The notes below the pieces were generated by a model. It was not told the origin of the DNA. It searched no databases and saw nothing but the letters and a program-made list of their open reading frames with translations. From the NCBI GenBank assembly GCA_963669155.1, contig OZ022581.1, positions 165,157 through 229,156 of the forward strand: a DNA stretch of 64,000 nt, read 5' to 3'. Position 1 is the first letter of the stretch. Every line of letters starts with the position of its first letter. The DNA is from Arbacia lixula (Eukaryota; Echinodermata; Echinoidea; Arbacioida; Arbaciidae). The position numbers and the translations under genes are program-made. This document shows, one piece after another, positions 56,101 through 63,197 of this stretch.

Positions 56101-56652
56101 ATCAAACATGGACTTCTCAGCCCATAGAATATACAGAATCTTTCTGTATTTTTGCTCAATCAGTGGATTATATTTTGTTCTTAGATGAAGCAGTTGGTAG
56201 ATTTTTAAGAGCTGCCAACCTCACCTGACCAAAAATCCTATTTTCAGACAAAAATCCTATTCTAAACTGTTGTGTACTTTCCTACACAGTATCTCAAGGA
56301 TTGCAAACTTTGTTTATATTGTAGTAATTTATATGTGTAGTGTAGGAGTATATGTAGTGTAGGAGTATGTGTAGTGTAGGAGTATGTGTAGTGTAGGAGT
56401 ATGTGTAGTGTAGGAGTATGTGTAGTGTAGGAGTATGTGTAGTGTAGGAGTATGTGTAGTGTAGGAGTATGTGTAGTGTAGGAGTATGTGTAGTGTAGGA
56501 GTATGTGTAGTGTAGGAGTATGTGGGCAAACCTGTGTACACACAGGCAAGCCCTTGTAATAATCATCCAGAGGCTTGATGTGGCTTCTTCGCTTTTTCCT
56601 TCCTCTCCAGGATAGTGAAATTGCCATCAAGAGACGGAAGACAGAGAGGTGA
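32169..56652 (+). CDS. DHX35: DEAH-box RNA helicase DHX35 (17 coding exons, complete)
   Basis: ATP-dependent RNA helicase found with spliceosomes. Coding exons: 32169-32202, 32605-32741, 33414-33584, 35497-35601, 36038-36099, 36618-36791, 37601-37669, 38224-38352, 39114-39295, 39562-39763, 40108-40334, 40925-41019, 41562-41639, 42155-42203, 42818-43052, 55446-55557, 56611-56652. All are GT-AG with matching phases; total 2103 nt, 700 aa, close to human DHX35 (703). The start [12 protein letters not shown] matches the orthologue N-terminus. Walker [10 protein letters not shown] is at residues 76-84, DEAH at 175-178, SAT at 207-209, and motif [10 protein letters not shown] is in exon 10. The winged-helix/OB region ends [19 protein letters not shown], and the last exon encodes a short basic KRRK tail. 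Intron 15 is 12.4 kb and hosts another mobile element. Degenerate partial copies of exons 3, 10 and 11 sit next to the real exons. Confidence 0.95.
33140..33250 (+). pseudogene. Degenerate duplicate of DHX35 exon 3 5' region
   Basis: AGCATTGCAACCACATCCTT near 33222 mirrors AGCATCGGAACCACATCCTG at the true exon 3 start (33412). An upstream phrase, GATTCCCATAGCGTAAACA, mirrors GATTCCCATGGACTAAACA before the real exon. Offset is about 190-200 bp. The copy lacks the rest of the exon. Confidence 0.65.
34240..35265 (+). mobile_element. Non-autonomous element with TGTCTCGCCCAC ends in DHX35 intron 3
   Basis: TGTCTCGCCCAC at the left is matched by GTGGGCGAGACA at the right. Just inside the left end is a GTCCGTCC-type tract. 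The body consists of about five units of 150 bp containing GGTCAAAGGTCATTTGAGGT, CGCAAGACTCTCTTTTGACA and GATGCACTGGGGGTACC. No coding capacity. The ends resemble those of 24401-24848. Confidence 0.8.
37437..37452. repeat. Poly-C run in DHX35 intron 6
   Basis: Sixteen consecutive C (on the plus strand), about 150 bp upstream of exon 7. Confidence 0.9.
38563..38795. mobile_element. Foldback MITE in DHX35 intron 8
   Basis: GGGCAATTCCATGGGTTGGG at the left is matched by the inverse of CCAAACCTGTGGAATTGCCC at the right. The pairing continues inward through GTTAAAGTCATGTAAC and AAAGCTTCTT, giving arms of about 60 bp. TAAA flanks both ends (38563-38566 and 38792-38795) and may be the target duplication. 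Confidence 0.85.
39411..39493 (+). pseudogene. Partial duplicate of DHX35 exon 10
   Basis: Starting right after a consensus CACGCAG acceptor, this reads like the first 83 nt of exon 10 ([14 protein letters not shown] then GLVTVPVSQ) with a few silent or conservative changes. It then runs into intron-like CT-rich sequence without a GT donor. The complete exon follows 151 bp later. If the upstream acceptor were used the frame would not rejoin the real exon normally. Confidence 0.85.
39858..40107 (+). pseudogene. Serial partial duplicates of DHX35 exon 11
   Basis: A block containing an acceptor (TTGCTTCCTAG at 39938-39948) and the first half of exon 11 is present at 39949-40060, followed by GTTAGGAGCCTCTAA, which ends in an in-frame stop. 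A still shorter copy of the same exon/stop junction (CCGATCCCTCAGCCAAGGCC, GAGCCTGTAACTGTCATAG) precedes it at about 39865-39930. The functional exon starts at 40108, 159 bp after the first acceptor. Confidence 0.85.
43195..43385. repeat. Dispersed repeat copy in DHX35 intron 15
   Basis: Diverged copy of the 13880-14130 repeat: GGCCGCAACACCGCTCAATG, TTTTCCGCTAAAACGCAAAA, CAGCTGGAAAGAAATTATCG. It lies upstream of the Academ-like element. Confidence 0.65.
43954..47123 (+). CDS. SGNH-hydrolase / proline-repeat protein of the large element (3 exons, 711 aa)
   Basis: Exons 43954-43961, 44636-45638 and 45999-47123 join in frame through CG|gtaagt...tacag|G and AAG|gtgtgt...cacag|A sites. Residues 10-180 look like an SGNH/GDSL esterase: GFGDS with Ser18 (block I), IGTNN at 75-79 (block III), and DGVH with Asp162 and His165 (block V). 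A lysine/arginine-rich region (about 205-335, likely nuclear or nucleic-acid binding) follows. Exon 3 encodes about 12 near-identical 23-residue proline repeats (core [19 protein letters not shown]) and about five 16-residue repeats (core [16 protein letters not shown]), ending at TGA 47121. SGNH domains are known in some LINE ORF1 proteins; here the neighbour is a DNA-transposon-like protein. The ATG at 44625 would be the alternative if the first intron is not spliced. The function in transposition is unknown. Confidence 0.75.
44100..44124 (+). repeat. 25-bp direct repeat, left copy
   Basis: ATTTTGCTAGCTCCTGACTG plus GTATA is identical to 54817-54841, 10.7 kb away in the same orientation. 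This copy lies in intron 1 of the SGNH gene; the other lies beyond the transposase-like frame. Confidence 0.9.
46050..47080 (+). repeat. Coding tandem repeats, 69 bp x about 12 then 48 bp x about 5
   Basis: The 69-bp unit (CCTCTTCATGTCACTCGTCC, AGTCGCACCTGTAGCTCCTG, ATCCTCATCCACCAGCAGTT) is almost identical between copies, with one T/A difference in the first two. The 48-bp unit is a shortened relative with more variation. Both are multiples of three, so the frame is preserved, and the reverse strand is also fully open. Confidence 0.95.
47042..52498 (+). CDS. Academ-like transposon protein: zinc clusters, transposase-like core, XPG-like nuclease, CXC domain
   Basis: One open frame of more than 1,790 codons. 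It is in the -1 frame relative to the proline-repeat gene and overlaps it by about 80 nt. No ATG precedes the conserved N-terminal part (first Met codon at 47237), so it is probably reached by frameshift, splicing, or a 1-nt assembly or mutation difference. Numbering from 47120: Cys-rich [12 protein letters not shown] at 12-23 and further CxxC pairs to about 200; GDGAT (Asp738) and [11 protein letters not shown] (Asp765), typical of a large family of animal transposon proteins with an RNase-H-like core; XPG/FEN-like signatures HEESDTQ (1388-1394), [10 protein letters not shown] (1411-1420) and TSGCDF (1479-1484) followed by an HIGK turn; CXC/tesmin-like domain with nine Cys at 1666-1696; long poly-Asp tail. 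XPG plus Cys-rich domains point to the Academ superfamily (AcademX), from memory. The frame is intact, so the copy may be young. Confidence 0.8.
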   Translation, partial: SPSATSSTFNRTSCNIVQQKHKCFVGVKEKLTKHKQPCGNFSCGPCRLCQKTSHKYTHFNLIKSEMLKDLIKSKFTDISDFSCICNSCRQKYSKKLKNESYTPEKSRRKMKDSPCFLSVYLDCDLAGAVQTQGNVSQFNEIFSLQLENIPETIYLCKFHRARFLNFSVKKNNICAACDCQLSGKKYIITCLSTEGIAKLSQINENLSIKEHNFICSSCYCFANRKGQQIKSLDDVKNELQRISMQYEEDSEETDIKDIISKCVSATLIFVSEICKAENGFLLSDAFDFYNVSVKKACKSDLLYGRALRSKPWLLSKILDRFSDILCVHTLALKKGTFLYVRDISVPDMIRSWHNSCAKIRAQRKKYELQTDSSLDTADDRPKEESSSVVSQFNEICSTFNTHLHKQAKDINEIFLSNPLSLQTFEFGAADILFHPYVWNCVCLLTASTDELKYFNNTMMYSTLDKHLDFPSDKSAAGQKRKIRRIALIFVMQFVLNDENNYPFHIIIANVIKRISHSTKLVEIFNRLGLSCSDDTLSRFLQRIQDIREGSGVLSNLDLSYLTCVSIDNIDKLASFAAVVADSSRSYHGTSIMAQQPKPVSEELNSSEVWSYDKDDSSKISSKNKQLKKPSVRRKLPTFQDSNIPSKSDFSIPQYKTYIRNQLCEDTFFLSDSEGKSANDILLNLVMYVAQRYVFVKSGKNTIIPSFKSKLALQGDKYTEQSKFSYLYVLNEKADCPSTIKKALFHLQKSFCINEKMNHLIVAGDGATVRLLYDLKHECGQSLDWVIPFLGDWHVLKNFQEVIVKVFWEAGLKDFAKASHKKMTLQSLASCSNFKRTHRFLMQVYEAIFMNQLSCFLEYRAGKEIDISNDKFISDINDCVLKLSFNKGQFSGVDEFVDAQNNLKQVTMIPFMEELSTFCSDMSEKYETFRFWNGFLRKDMLSYISLYIAMRERNWDLRMAALKSMAPLFHAFDRQNYSRLIPLHISTLHALPCYVLDHFKNGSFVSNIKGTNYSSVALDEAHEMLINKDCKMALSSGLPTHMEQLVGSIEYQAQLLRTFEDQLGINNSETLHRDLHWSVFQSEFSNVKLYFDSICKTSMFHSVQDASLYHVVSNVQATPAQQKSLMSYREIGKDSYESYCKTRILNDTSVKKPVKRKFQLKTFAKEKLRRKKVTDLEKEKKLITRCYKRSIAFSRETKTPISELCQYAEYPRAICNQDGLPHKGTKSVIYDFFNKRYSSSYEIVSPSFKFVSYTCVIVEGMNIIYSSPLKNLKTFEEYAQFLVARWVFSFFKKNVKEVRILFDQVGTQGISPKDVERSRRDKTEGECYYYESLDDKVPLPNQWNNFLKVRQNKHTLCRYLSNKFIELVKNDIEINSGKVFITSGGFHVGIESSSQWTGVSISEQGIDHHNIVHNHEESDTQIWLHVNDTPCNNILIYSIDRDIGVIGLPLNFGNKHVTVQYSARAGDEKYLNLNSLQSACDHDSDLASLINKQLNVRKILQVLYITSGCDFVSYFAHIGKPTFFKLFFQHAHFITGCYSNTQGHLAQTELNVNSDDGLMSFYRLIMCIYYHVNRSCLHNYNSIIDLYNSIEDSDIMSRHHKALDIVRLASWKGEYEDDLLPSNSALNLHWLRSCWVSTVWDEVNSPIFTYPNISFYGYNVTNQDDKNKVSIIWDTEENINRIRENVIYLTRGCACSKSKCTNRRCKCVKDKRKCGPGCRCKHCENVPNVTMPMQFTSTCDTTTEYSADLDNDGDDASDASDDDDDDDDDDDVEDDDDSIVSSTLSILYDEDIESGLEVDILSKEYDRESTDSEYEDMEI
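52499..53929 (+). other. 3' region of the large element, no gene
   Basis: AT-rich DNA with two AATAAA motifs, a G-run near 53600-53613 and a C-rich run at 53757-53778. No gene-like frame. The right boundary of the element was not located. Confidence 0.4.
53038..53043 (+). terminator. Candidate polyadenylation signal
   Basis: AATAAA, 540 bp after the stop of the transposase-like frame, within AT-rich sequence. A second AATAAA is at about 53346. Either could end the element's transcript. Confidence 0.4.
53930..54335. repeat. Palindromic cluster of TTCGAAGGTTCGTTA-type motifs
   Basis: The left half repeats TTTTTTCGAAGGTTCGTTAA and AAAACGAAATAAAGTT. The right half repeats the inverse, AACGAACCTTCGGAATAA, at least seven times. 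The halves can pair over most of the region, with a centre near 54115. It looks like a heavily internally duplicated foldback repeat. Confidence 0.8.
54336..55445. other. End of DHX35 intron 15
   Basis: It contains a CpG-richer block at 54660-54790 (CAGGCGCGCGCGCAATG, CCCCCGGGCGAG, CGTTCGTACGGCGAG), the 25-bp repeat, then AT-rich intron up to the exon 16 acceptor. The GC-rich block resembles a 5' end but no exon could be supported. Confidence 0.4.
54817..54841 (+). repeat. 25-bp direct repeat, right copy
   Basis: Second copy of the repeat at 44100-44124. It directly follows a GC-rich stretch (54660-54790) that itself resembles a promoter region. Confidence 0.9.
55558..56610 (+). other. DHX35 intron 16
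   Basis: Contains a 17-bp minisatellite at 56331-56523 close to its 3' end. The remainder has no recognisable feature. Confidence 0.7.
56331..56523 (+). repeat. 17-bp minisatellite GTAGTGTAGGAGTATGT
   Basis: About eleven near-perfect head-to-tail copies in DHX35 intron 16, about 90 bp before the last exon. Because 17 is not a multiple of three but stops are avoided, all three minus-strand frames stay open, producing spurious [14 protein letters not shown] frames. Confidence 0.95.
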
Positions 56653-57140
56653 CAGTAGACGACTCTGACACTGGGCTTCTCTTGGAACAATGATTGGAAA
56701 TGTTGGCAGTCTACATCTAGACCAGTCAACTTGCCCAGTGTGTTGTGTGAAGCAGACAGAGGCAACAAATGATGACTTTGGAGCTCAGTTACTGCCACAA
56801 ATGATGATTAAGATGTGTCAATCTGGTCAACTTTACTGCATGAAGCCAAGACAGGCTGCTGTGGACTACCTTGAAGCTGGCCCTGCCATAGAGAATAGTT
56901 GCAACATGTCAGTCTACATAACCTGTGAACTTGCCCAGTGTGTTGTGTGGAGCAGAGGTGACAAAAGACTACTGAAGAGCTGACCCCCTTCCACAAATGA
57001 TGATTAGCATGTGGCAGTCAGTGCTATAACCGTGAAACTTGTTTATGTTCTGTAAAGCCAAAGAGAGGTGACAATCGACTATTTGAAGCTAACCGACTGC
57101 CACAAAAGATGATGTACATGTAGCAGCCTGTTTCTATGAA
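56640..57140 (+). repeat. Degenerate tandem repeats in the DHX35 3' region
   Basis: A unit starting in the last coding codons (AGAGAGGTGACAGTAGACGA) recurs as AGAGGTGACAAAAGACTACT near 56953 and AGAGAGGTGACAATCGACTA near 57062. Each is followed by a CTGCCACAAATGATGATTA-like phrase; GTGAACTTGCCCAGTGTGTT also recurs. They probably form part of the 3' UTR. Confidence 0.65.
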
Positions 57141-57363
57141 GCCTATAAGAAAATACATTGGACTTTGCTGAATGTTACCTCCTGTTAAATCAAGACCAGT
57201 TACAAGATGGAAAGTGTTAGGTTAAGAGCAGAGACAGTGGATCCTTTTTTCCTTGTTCACCCCTGCCCCAAAACAATAGGTGGTCATTATGATATAGCGT
57301 TCTTATCCATCGGAAGTGGACTGTGTAAGGCTGCACAAAGACAACCCTCAGTAAGCACCATAA

Positions 57364-58272
57364 TACAGGCAAACCTTGTTATAACGAGGGGGTCGGGACC
57401 CAAACTTTTTACCCGTTATATAACGAGAGGGTCGGGACCCAAACTTTTTCCTCGCTATAGCCAATTACTCGCTATACCAGTACATGATCAAAACATACAG
57501 AAACAAATGCATATACACATGTATAGGACTATACAAACAATAATATATTTACCGCTGGGACTGCAATCTTTAAATGGCTTTGTAAGCATTCTAAATGGAT
57601 TCACTAGCTAAAATATCTCTGAAATATCTAACAGCACAATTGAAAATGTAAATAAATGACACTTCCAACATCTCCGTTTACCGACAAATGAAGCAGCGGG
57701 GAGGCTCAGTTACCTGGCCGCGCCTGCTGGCATGACCACGTGTGGCAATGAATAATCATTGAACGCAATCTCCAGGCACGGACGGTCGTACACCCGTATA
57801 TACATGTATGAAGAGGTTCTGTTTGCCATGTGCATGCGTGACTGTGTTGATGGTTGGGCGTGGAGGCATGCAGTACCCAGAGCCATATAGAGATGTGGCT
57901 CTGGCAGTACCGCACGCACGTAGTGTGGACTTACGCATGTGTGGTTGTGTGTGTGTGTGGATTCTTGCATGGTGTGTGTGATCAGTGTTTAACGGCGCGA
58001 AGAAAATTGTTTGTTCTGTTGTTGCGTTTCCTTTGCTGAGTGGCGTGGCTGTAAGGGAGTGCTCGTAATAACGGGGTCAATTTCCTTTCTTTCTCCTTAT
58101 TCTTGGGCTGGGAATTTGCCTCGCTTTAGCAGAATTTCGCTATAGCCGATCTCGTTATATGAAAACAGAATACACGGAGGTCTATCGAAGAAAAATCGGG
58201 ACCCGTGTCCTTGTACATGTAATAACAGGGTTCTCGCTAGACCCGTGCTCGTTATAATGGGGTTTGCCTGTA
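57364..58272. mobile_element. pogo/Tigger-like non-autonomous element (905 bp)
   Basis: CAGGCAAACCTTGTTATAAC at the left (from 57366) is matched by the inverse of GTTATAATGGGGTTTGCCTG at the right (to 58270), with TA on both sides. The left end contains a tandem repetition of GAGGGTCGGGACCCAAACTT. It has no transposase. Same family as the 190-bp element at 902-1091. Confidence 0.92.
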
Positions 58273-59394
58273 TGACTTTGTTACGTTAACTCTGGGTGCA
58301 GAATCACCTAGGGAGGCTTCAAGCTTCTGCTCAGTATATTGAAGAACATCATTTGTATAGTTTGGTAGTGATGCTACATGTATTTCAATCTGTGTTAGAA
58401 TATGTCTTGTGCCTAGTCAAACACATATTGCAGTCTCCTCAGGATTGGGCTTTGTTTTATCAAGAGTTATAATTGATTTGAATCAACCACAAGTCCAATT
58501 CACTCTCTGCATGTATTTCATAAAACGCAGAAAAGCATATAATGAAGATTGTTGAAACTTGGATGAAAATCAGACGGACCATAAAGATTTCAAAACAAAA
58601 AAAAATATTGTCAGTAGCTCTCGAGATATGCCAACACATTACACTAGACTCTTGCTGAACTGCCCTTGTGACATATTGTGCTGACTTACTACTGTTCTTC
58701 AACAAAGTGTATGATTATGCTATATACATGTACAATGATGAATGCATCACCAGTTGATTAGTGAGATCAGCAGTGAATTATATCAGAGTTCATGTTTTGT
58801 ACATTAAATCTGGAACAGAGCATGTGCTAGGTGCACATTTTCATCTGTTCACATTTTCTATGATTGTTTGTGTATGGAATGGGCACAAAGATATTTAGTG
58901 TCCTTTTATACCAAGATGTGAATAAATACACCAGAAAGTGACCATAATCATTGTGTATATTTCCTGATTTTGTCAATGTAAAATCATTGATGAAGTAAAT
59001 CAAGTATTTCAAATCAATTTCATAACATTCTTTGAGACAGGGTGGTCCCCGGTGTAGAAACACTACATGTTGGGTTCAGAAAGTGATTTTGAGCCACACA
59101 TTCATTTACTGCACCACCCGTTAACTCAATATCAGTCTGAGGCTATTATTCTTGTATAGCCACGTGTTCCATTATTGTGTACCACACATCCAGCATAGAT
59201 ATCTGACAAAAAGTGACAGTGTGCCTTTTTGAAGTATGCCTAGATTTTCTGGTGACCACCTTGCTTTGAGGTTTATTTACCATATAAAAATTGAGAAAAA
59301 GATCTACAAGGGGAATTGCATTTCAGTGAAAATCTTTGGATTTGTCACAGGTGTGGTAGGGACAACCCTCCTTCCAAGTTGTCCTAATATGAGG
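58273..59394. other. Intergenic, no feature recognised
   Basis: AT-rich sequence between DHX35 and the next gene. Short frames on both strands show no family resemblance or splice-bounded structure. Confidence 0.5.
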
Positions 59395-59890
59395 CAATAC
59401 CCTTACAAAAAAGTATTATACTATTATCATGATATTATCATGATATTCACCAAAATATTATGATTTTATCATGATATTCGCAAAAGTATCATGATAGTTG
59501 CAGAAATACTATGATATTATCATGATATTTACCAAAATATTATGATTGTATCATGATATTCGCCAAAGTATCACGATAGTTGCAGAAATACTATGATATT
59601 ATCATGATATTTACCAAAATATTATGATTTTACCATGATATTCGCAAAAGTATCATGACAGTTGCAGAAATACTATGATATTTTCATGATATGCGCAGGA
59701 CCATGATGTTATCATGATATTAACAGAAGTATTATCATGTTACCATGATATTTGTTAGAATACTATATGATATTGGCAGTTATATCATGATATTTCCAAA
59801 GATACCATTTACAGAAGAACCAAGATATCATGATATTATCAGATTATGATGTGATCATGATATTTTCACAATACCATGCATGATGCTAGC
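59395..59890. repeat. AT-rich repeats of the palindromic word ATCATGATATT
   Basis: ATTATCATGATATT and its variants with ACCAAAATATTATGATTTTA and TATCATGATAGTTGCAGAAA recur about every 55-115 bp. TATCATGATA is self-complementary, so both strands carry it. Confidence 0.85.
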
Positions 59891-59924
59891 ATTTGTCATG
59901 ACATTTACATTTACTAAGTTGTGT

Positions 59925-60770
59925 GTGTGTGTGTCTGTGTGTATGTGTTTGTGTGTTTCCATCATGATAAAATTCAGCAAATATCATGATATGAATGATG
60001 ATACTTGATAAATATTGTGATATGTGTCTGTCTGTGTGTCTGTATGTCTGTCTGCGCGTATGTGTGTGTCTGTCTGTGTGTTTGTGTGTGCATATATGTG
60101 TGTTTGTATGTGTGTGTTTGTATGTGTGTGTTTGTGTGTAGGCCTACGTGTGTGTACGTCTGTGTGTGTGTGTGAGTAGGTGCGTGAGCGGATGTGTGTG
60201 TGCGTGCGTATGTGTGAGTGTGTTTACGTGTGTGTATGTGTGCGTGTGTGTGATTGTGTGTGTGTGGGTGTGTGTGTAAGTGTGTGTTAGTGTGTGTATG
60301 TGCGTGTATGTGTAAATGTGTGTGTGCGTGTGTGTGTGAGTGTGTGTGTGAGTGTGTGTGTGAGTGTGTGCGTGAGTGTGTGTGTGTGTGCGTGTGTGTG
60401 TATGTGCGTGTGTGTGCGTGTGTGTGTATGTGCGTGTGTGTGTGATTGTGCGTGTGTGTGTGTGTGTGTGTGTAAGTGTGTGTGAGTGTGTTTGTATGTT
60501 CGTGTGTGTGTGTGTGTGTGATTGTGTGTGTGCGTGTGGGTGTGAGTGTAAGTGCATGTGTGTGAGTGTGTGTGTGTGTGTGTGTATGTGTAAGTGTGTG
60601 TGTGTGTGTGTGATTATTTGTGTGTGTGTGAGTGTGTGTGTGCGTGTGTGTGATAAAAAATAATAAAAAAATATATATATATTTTTTTTAAAGTGTGATG
60701 TGCGTGTATGTGTGAGTGTGTGTGTGCGTATGTGTGTGTGTGTGTGTGTGGTGTGTGTGTGTGTCCGTCC
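59925..60770. repeat. Long (TG)n-rich microsatellite
   Basis: GT dinucleotide repeat interrupted by GCGTG, GAGTG and TATG variants for about 850 bp. It contains a short A/T block at 60654-60692. Long poly-Cys-Val and poly-His-Thr frames across it are artefacts. Confidence 0.97.
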
Positions 60771-60779
60771 GTTGAGCTA

Positions 60780-60935
60780 TTGTTGGCGTCCAATCAGAGC
60801 GCGAGCCACGCAGCTTGAATTGAGCGCCAGTTCATTTTGAGCGGCTGCAGTGTTGAGCGGTTGGGGCATGAAGGATCAGAATAGCAGTTAATTTTGGGGC
60901 AAAATGTGTCATCATCATCATCTCTGTCACATCAG
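60780..60935 (+). other. Probable first, non-coding exon and promoter of the downstream gene
   Basis: GC-richer sequence (CCAATCAGAGCGCGAGCC contains a CCAAT box) leads to a consensus donor ATCAG|gtaaga at 60935/60936. The match to a downstream exon at 63110 is inferred. Confidence 0.45.
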
Positions 60936-61410
60936 GTAAGACCTTATGGTATTTACTGTAGGATTTGTGAAGTTGAAGATACCATGTTTCTTACATAATT
61001 ATTGTCACATTCACACTCACATTACTAGTTAGCTGTACATAAGCATACATACTGTTCCCATGTATAAACAATGGTGTTAGTATTAGTAATATACCTGCAA
61101 GTTTTCCTGTCGTTAGTGTCGACGTTTCTCTACTCTTTGAATTTGTATGTACTGTTTTAGGTGCTAATTAATCTACTCTTCCGTGATATTCTAATGTAAA
61201 TTGCTATTCAAGTAAGTTTTATGAGACTCTAGATCCTAATTTATAAGATAAAAATCAAACTGTTCTTGACTCAAGTTAATTTGGGGAGAGGTGCTGGCCT
61301 GAATCTTGTCTTACTGGGAATAAGGTAGCCCTTTCGCTCCTGCCTAGCGTGGGGTCCTACATAGTATGGGCGCTAGTTCATAAGTGTATCCATATACTTT
61401 GGCAATTATT

Positions 61411-61500
61411 TTATGAATTTGAACCCTAAACCTAACCCTGAACATAATCCTGGTAAGAGACCTAACCCTATAGATCTACACCTAACCCTGACCCTGGCTT
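61411..61500. repeat. Degenerate CCCTAA-type repeats
   Basis: GAACCCTAAACCTAACCCTG, then GACCTAACCCTATAG and CCTAACCCTGACCCTGG, resembles interstitial telomere-like repeat. It is too degenerate to call a telomeric tract. Confidence 0.4.
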
Positions 61501-61511
61501 ACTGCGACCAG

Positions 61512-61590
61512 TGGTTTGGTAAGTGTTTGGTAAAACGGCTCGGTAGCAATCACAAAAATTCTCTTACCAAGTCACGCAGTGAGTGGGCTT
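61512..61590 (+). repeat. Partial copy of the 62300-62772 repeat, left end
   Basis: GGTTTGGTAAGTGTTTGGTA and AAACGGCTCGGTAGCAATCA then CTCTTACCAAGTCA match the left end of the repeat at 62300. A CACGCAGTGAGTGGGCTTCG phrase that follows recurs at 61741. Confidence 0.7.
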
Positions 61591-62299
61591 CGTAGTACTG
61601 AGCTTTGGAGCCCGGTGCGGTCACTCAATGTGAATTAGGGACTGCATGATCGTTACCAAAAACAAGGAAAAAGGGGTCAATTTCAAGCAATGTCCGCGGA
61701 CAACTGCGGACAAAATAATCCTCGAAATATAGAAAATAGTCACGCAGTGAGCGGGCTTCGTAGCACTGAGCTTTGGAGGCTTTGGAGCAACAAAGTCGTG
61801 ATTAGATCAGTAAATTTTAACAATTCTCTTTGCTCAAAACTTACATTTACGCAGAATATATACCTGAATTGTCTCGTGGCTGGTTTAAAGATGATATTTA
61901 TCCATGTTGTATTTTTTTTTAGTGTTTACAAACTAAAGTGGTTGATAATTTCATTGCGCGACGGCAGCTGTGATGGTGAAGATTAAAGCTTATGCACATG
62001 CATCAATTCCCATTTATTCGTGTACATTCTCGAACAGCCAAGATGGCAGCCTTGACAGAACGTATAATTTATTAGAAATATGAAGAGGGAATATCTAACA
62101 TTGATAAAAATTTCAAACATATAGTGCAATTATACATTCAATACATTTAGCCATTCACATGTGATCAATGTACTTGAATGCATTCATGTGTACGGGTCGA
62201 TTTATTAGTAGTCGAACCCAACATTCAAGGAAATTGGTGGCTGGATACACTAATGAACTAGCGCCACATGTATGTTGAACTATTGAAAACGCATCAACA

Positions 62300-62772
62300 T
62301 TTTGGTTTGGTAAGCGTTTGGTAAAACGGCTCGGTAGAAGTCACAAAAATACTCTTACCAAGTCAGGCCAAGTTAGTAGGGTTAGTATCTTTTTGAGGTT
62401 GCTTTCTGTGCCTAAATCAGTGATATTTTTGCACGCTATCTTTTGCTAGTTTCAAAACATCAATTATCGATATGAAGCCCATTGCTCTCGATATTAAGCC
62501 CAGTTGGTATCAATATCAAGCCTCATTGAAAATGTATTACGAGCGTCTGATGTCGATAAAGGATGCAATTTTTTGAAGCCGGCAAGAGTAACCGTGCTGC
62601 GTCCAAAAATATACCCTATCCGTCTAAATCACTGATTTTGACACAGAAAGCAACGTCAACTAGACATAAAAATGCCTGTCATGCTGGCTTAAGGATTATA
62701 CTTTAAAACTCAGTAAGAGGATTTTTGTGATTTCTATGCAGCCGTTTTTCCAAGCAGCTTAGCAAACCAAAA
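62300..62772. mobile_element. MITE-like element with long imperfect TIRs
   Basis: GGTTTGGTAAGCGTTTGGTA, AAACGGCTCGGTAGAAGTCA and CAAAAATACTCTTACC at the left are matched by the inverse of the right end (GAGGATTTTTGTGATTTC, AGCCGTTTTTCCAAGCAG, CTTAGCAAACCAAAA). Partial copies are at 28995-29290 and 61512-61590. The interior has repeated TCGATATNAAGCCC motifs. No coding capacity. Confidence 0.8.
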
Positions 62773-63197
62773 CGATGCGATTTTTAAAAGCTTGATGTAG
62801 TACCCTATGCCATAGCCGTGGGGTTCCTCATAGGGCTAGGACTAGGAGTAAGGAGTCTGCTGTGAGAATCGGCTGCTGACCGATGGTGGTTATACGATTC
62901 ACCTCGTACAGTTATAACTGTTATTGAGTTGTAGTTACGCATGATAGGCAAGAACTAAGATTAACCCCAAACTTCTTCAACATGGAAAGCCATTTCATAT
63001 GTGATGTGACTCGTTTAACTACATGTAACTTATTGCGAATACATCAAATTGTGCTGTGACTGCTGTCCAAAATACTGATATAATTTTATTCCCTTTTTAA
63101 TTTCTTCAGATTTGTGCGAGGAGGGAGGCTAGACACTACCAAGACAAATGAAGCATGCCTGTACTATTACCCCCTGGAATGTCCATAGCAGTCTGGC

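Noticed and set aside
56262-56798. 178-aa minus-strand frame with [14 protein letters not shown] repeats
   Set aside because: Reading of a 17-bp minisatellite that is open in all three frames; overlaps the last DHX35 exon on the other strand.
60144-60663. Cys/Val-rich and His/Thr-rich frames
   Set aside because: Produced by the TG microsatellite.
61411-61500. Interstitial telomere
   Set aside because: Only a few degenerate CCCTAA-like words; no regular hexamer array.
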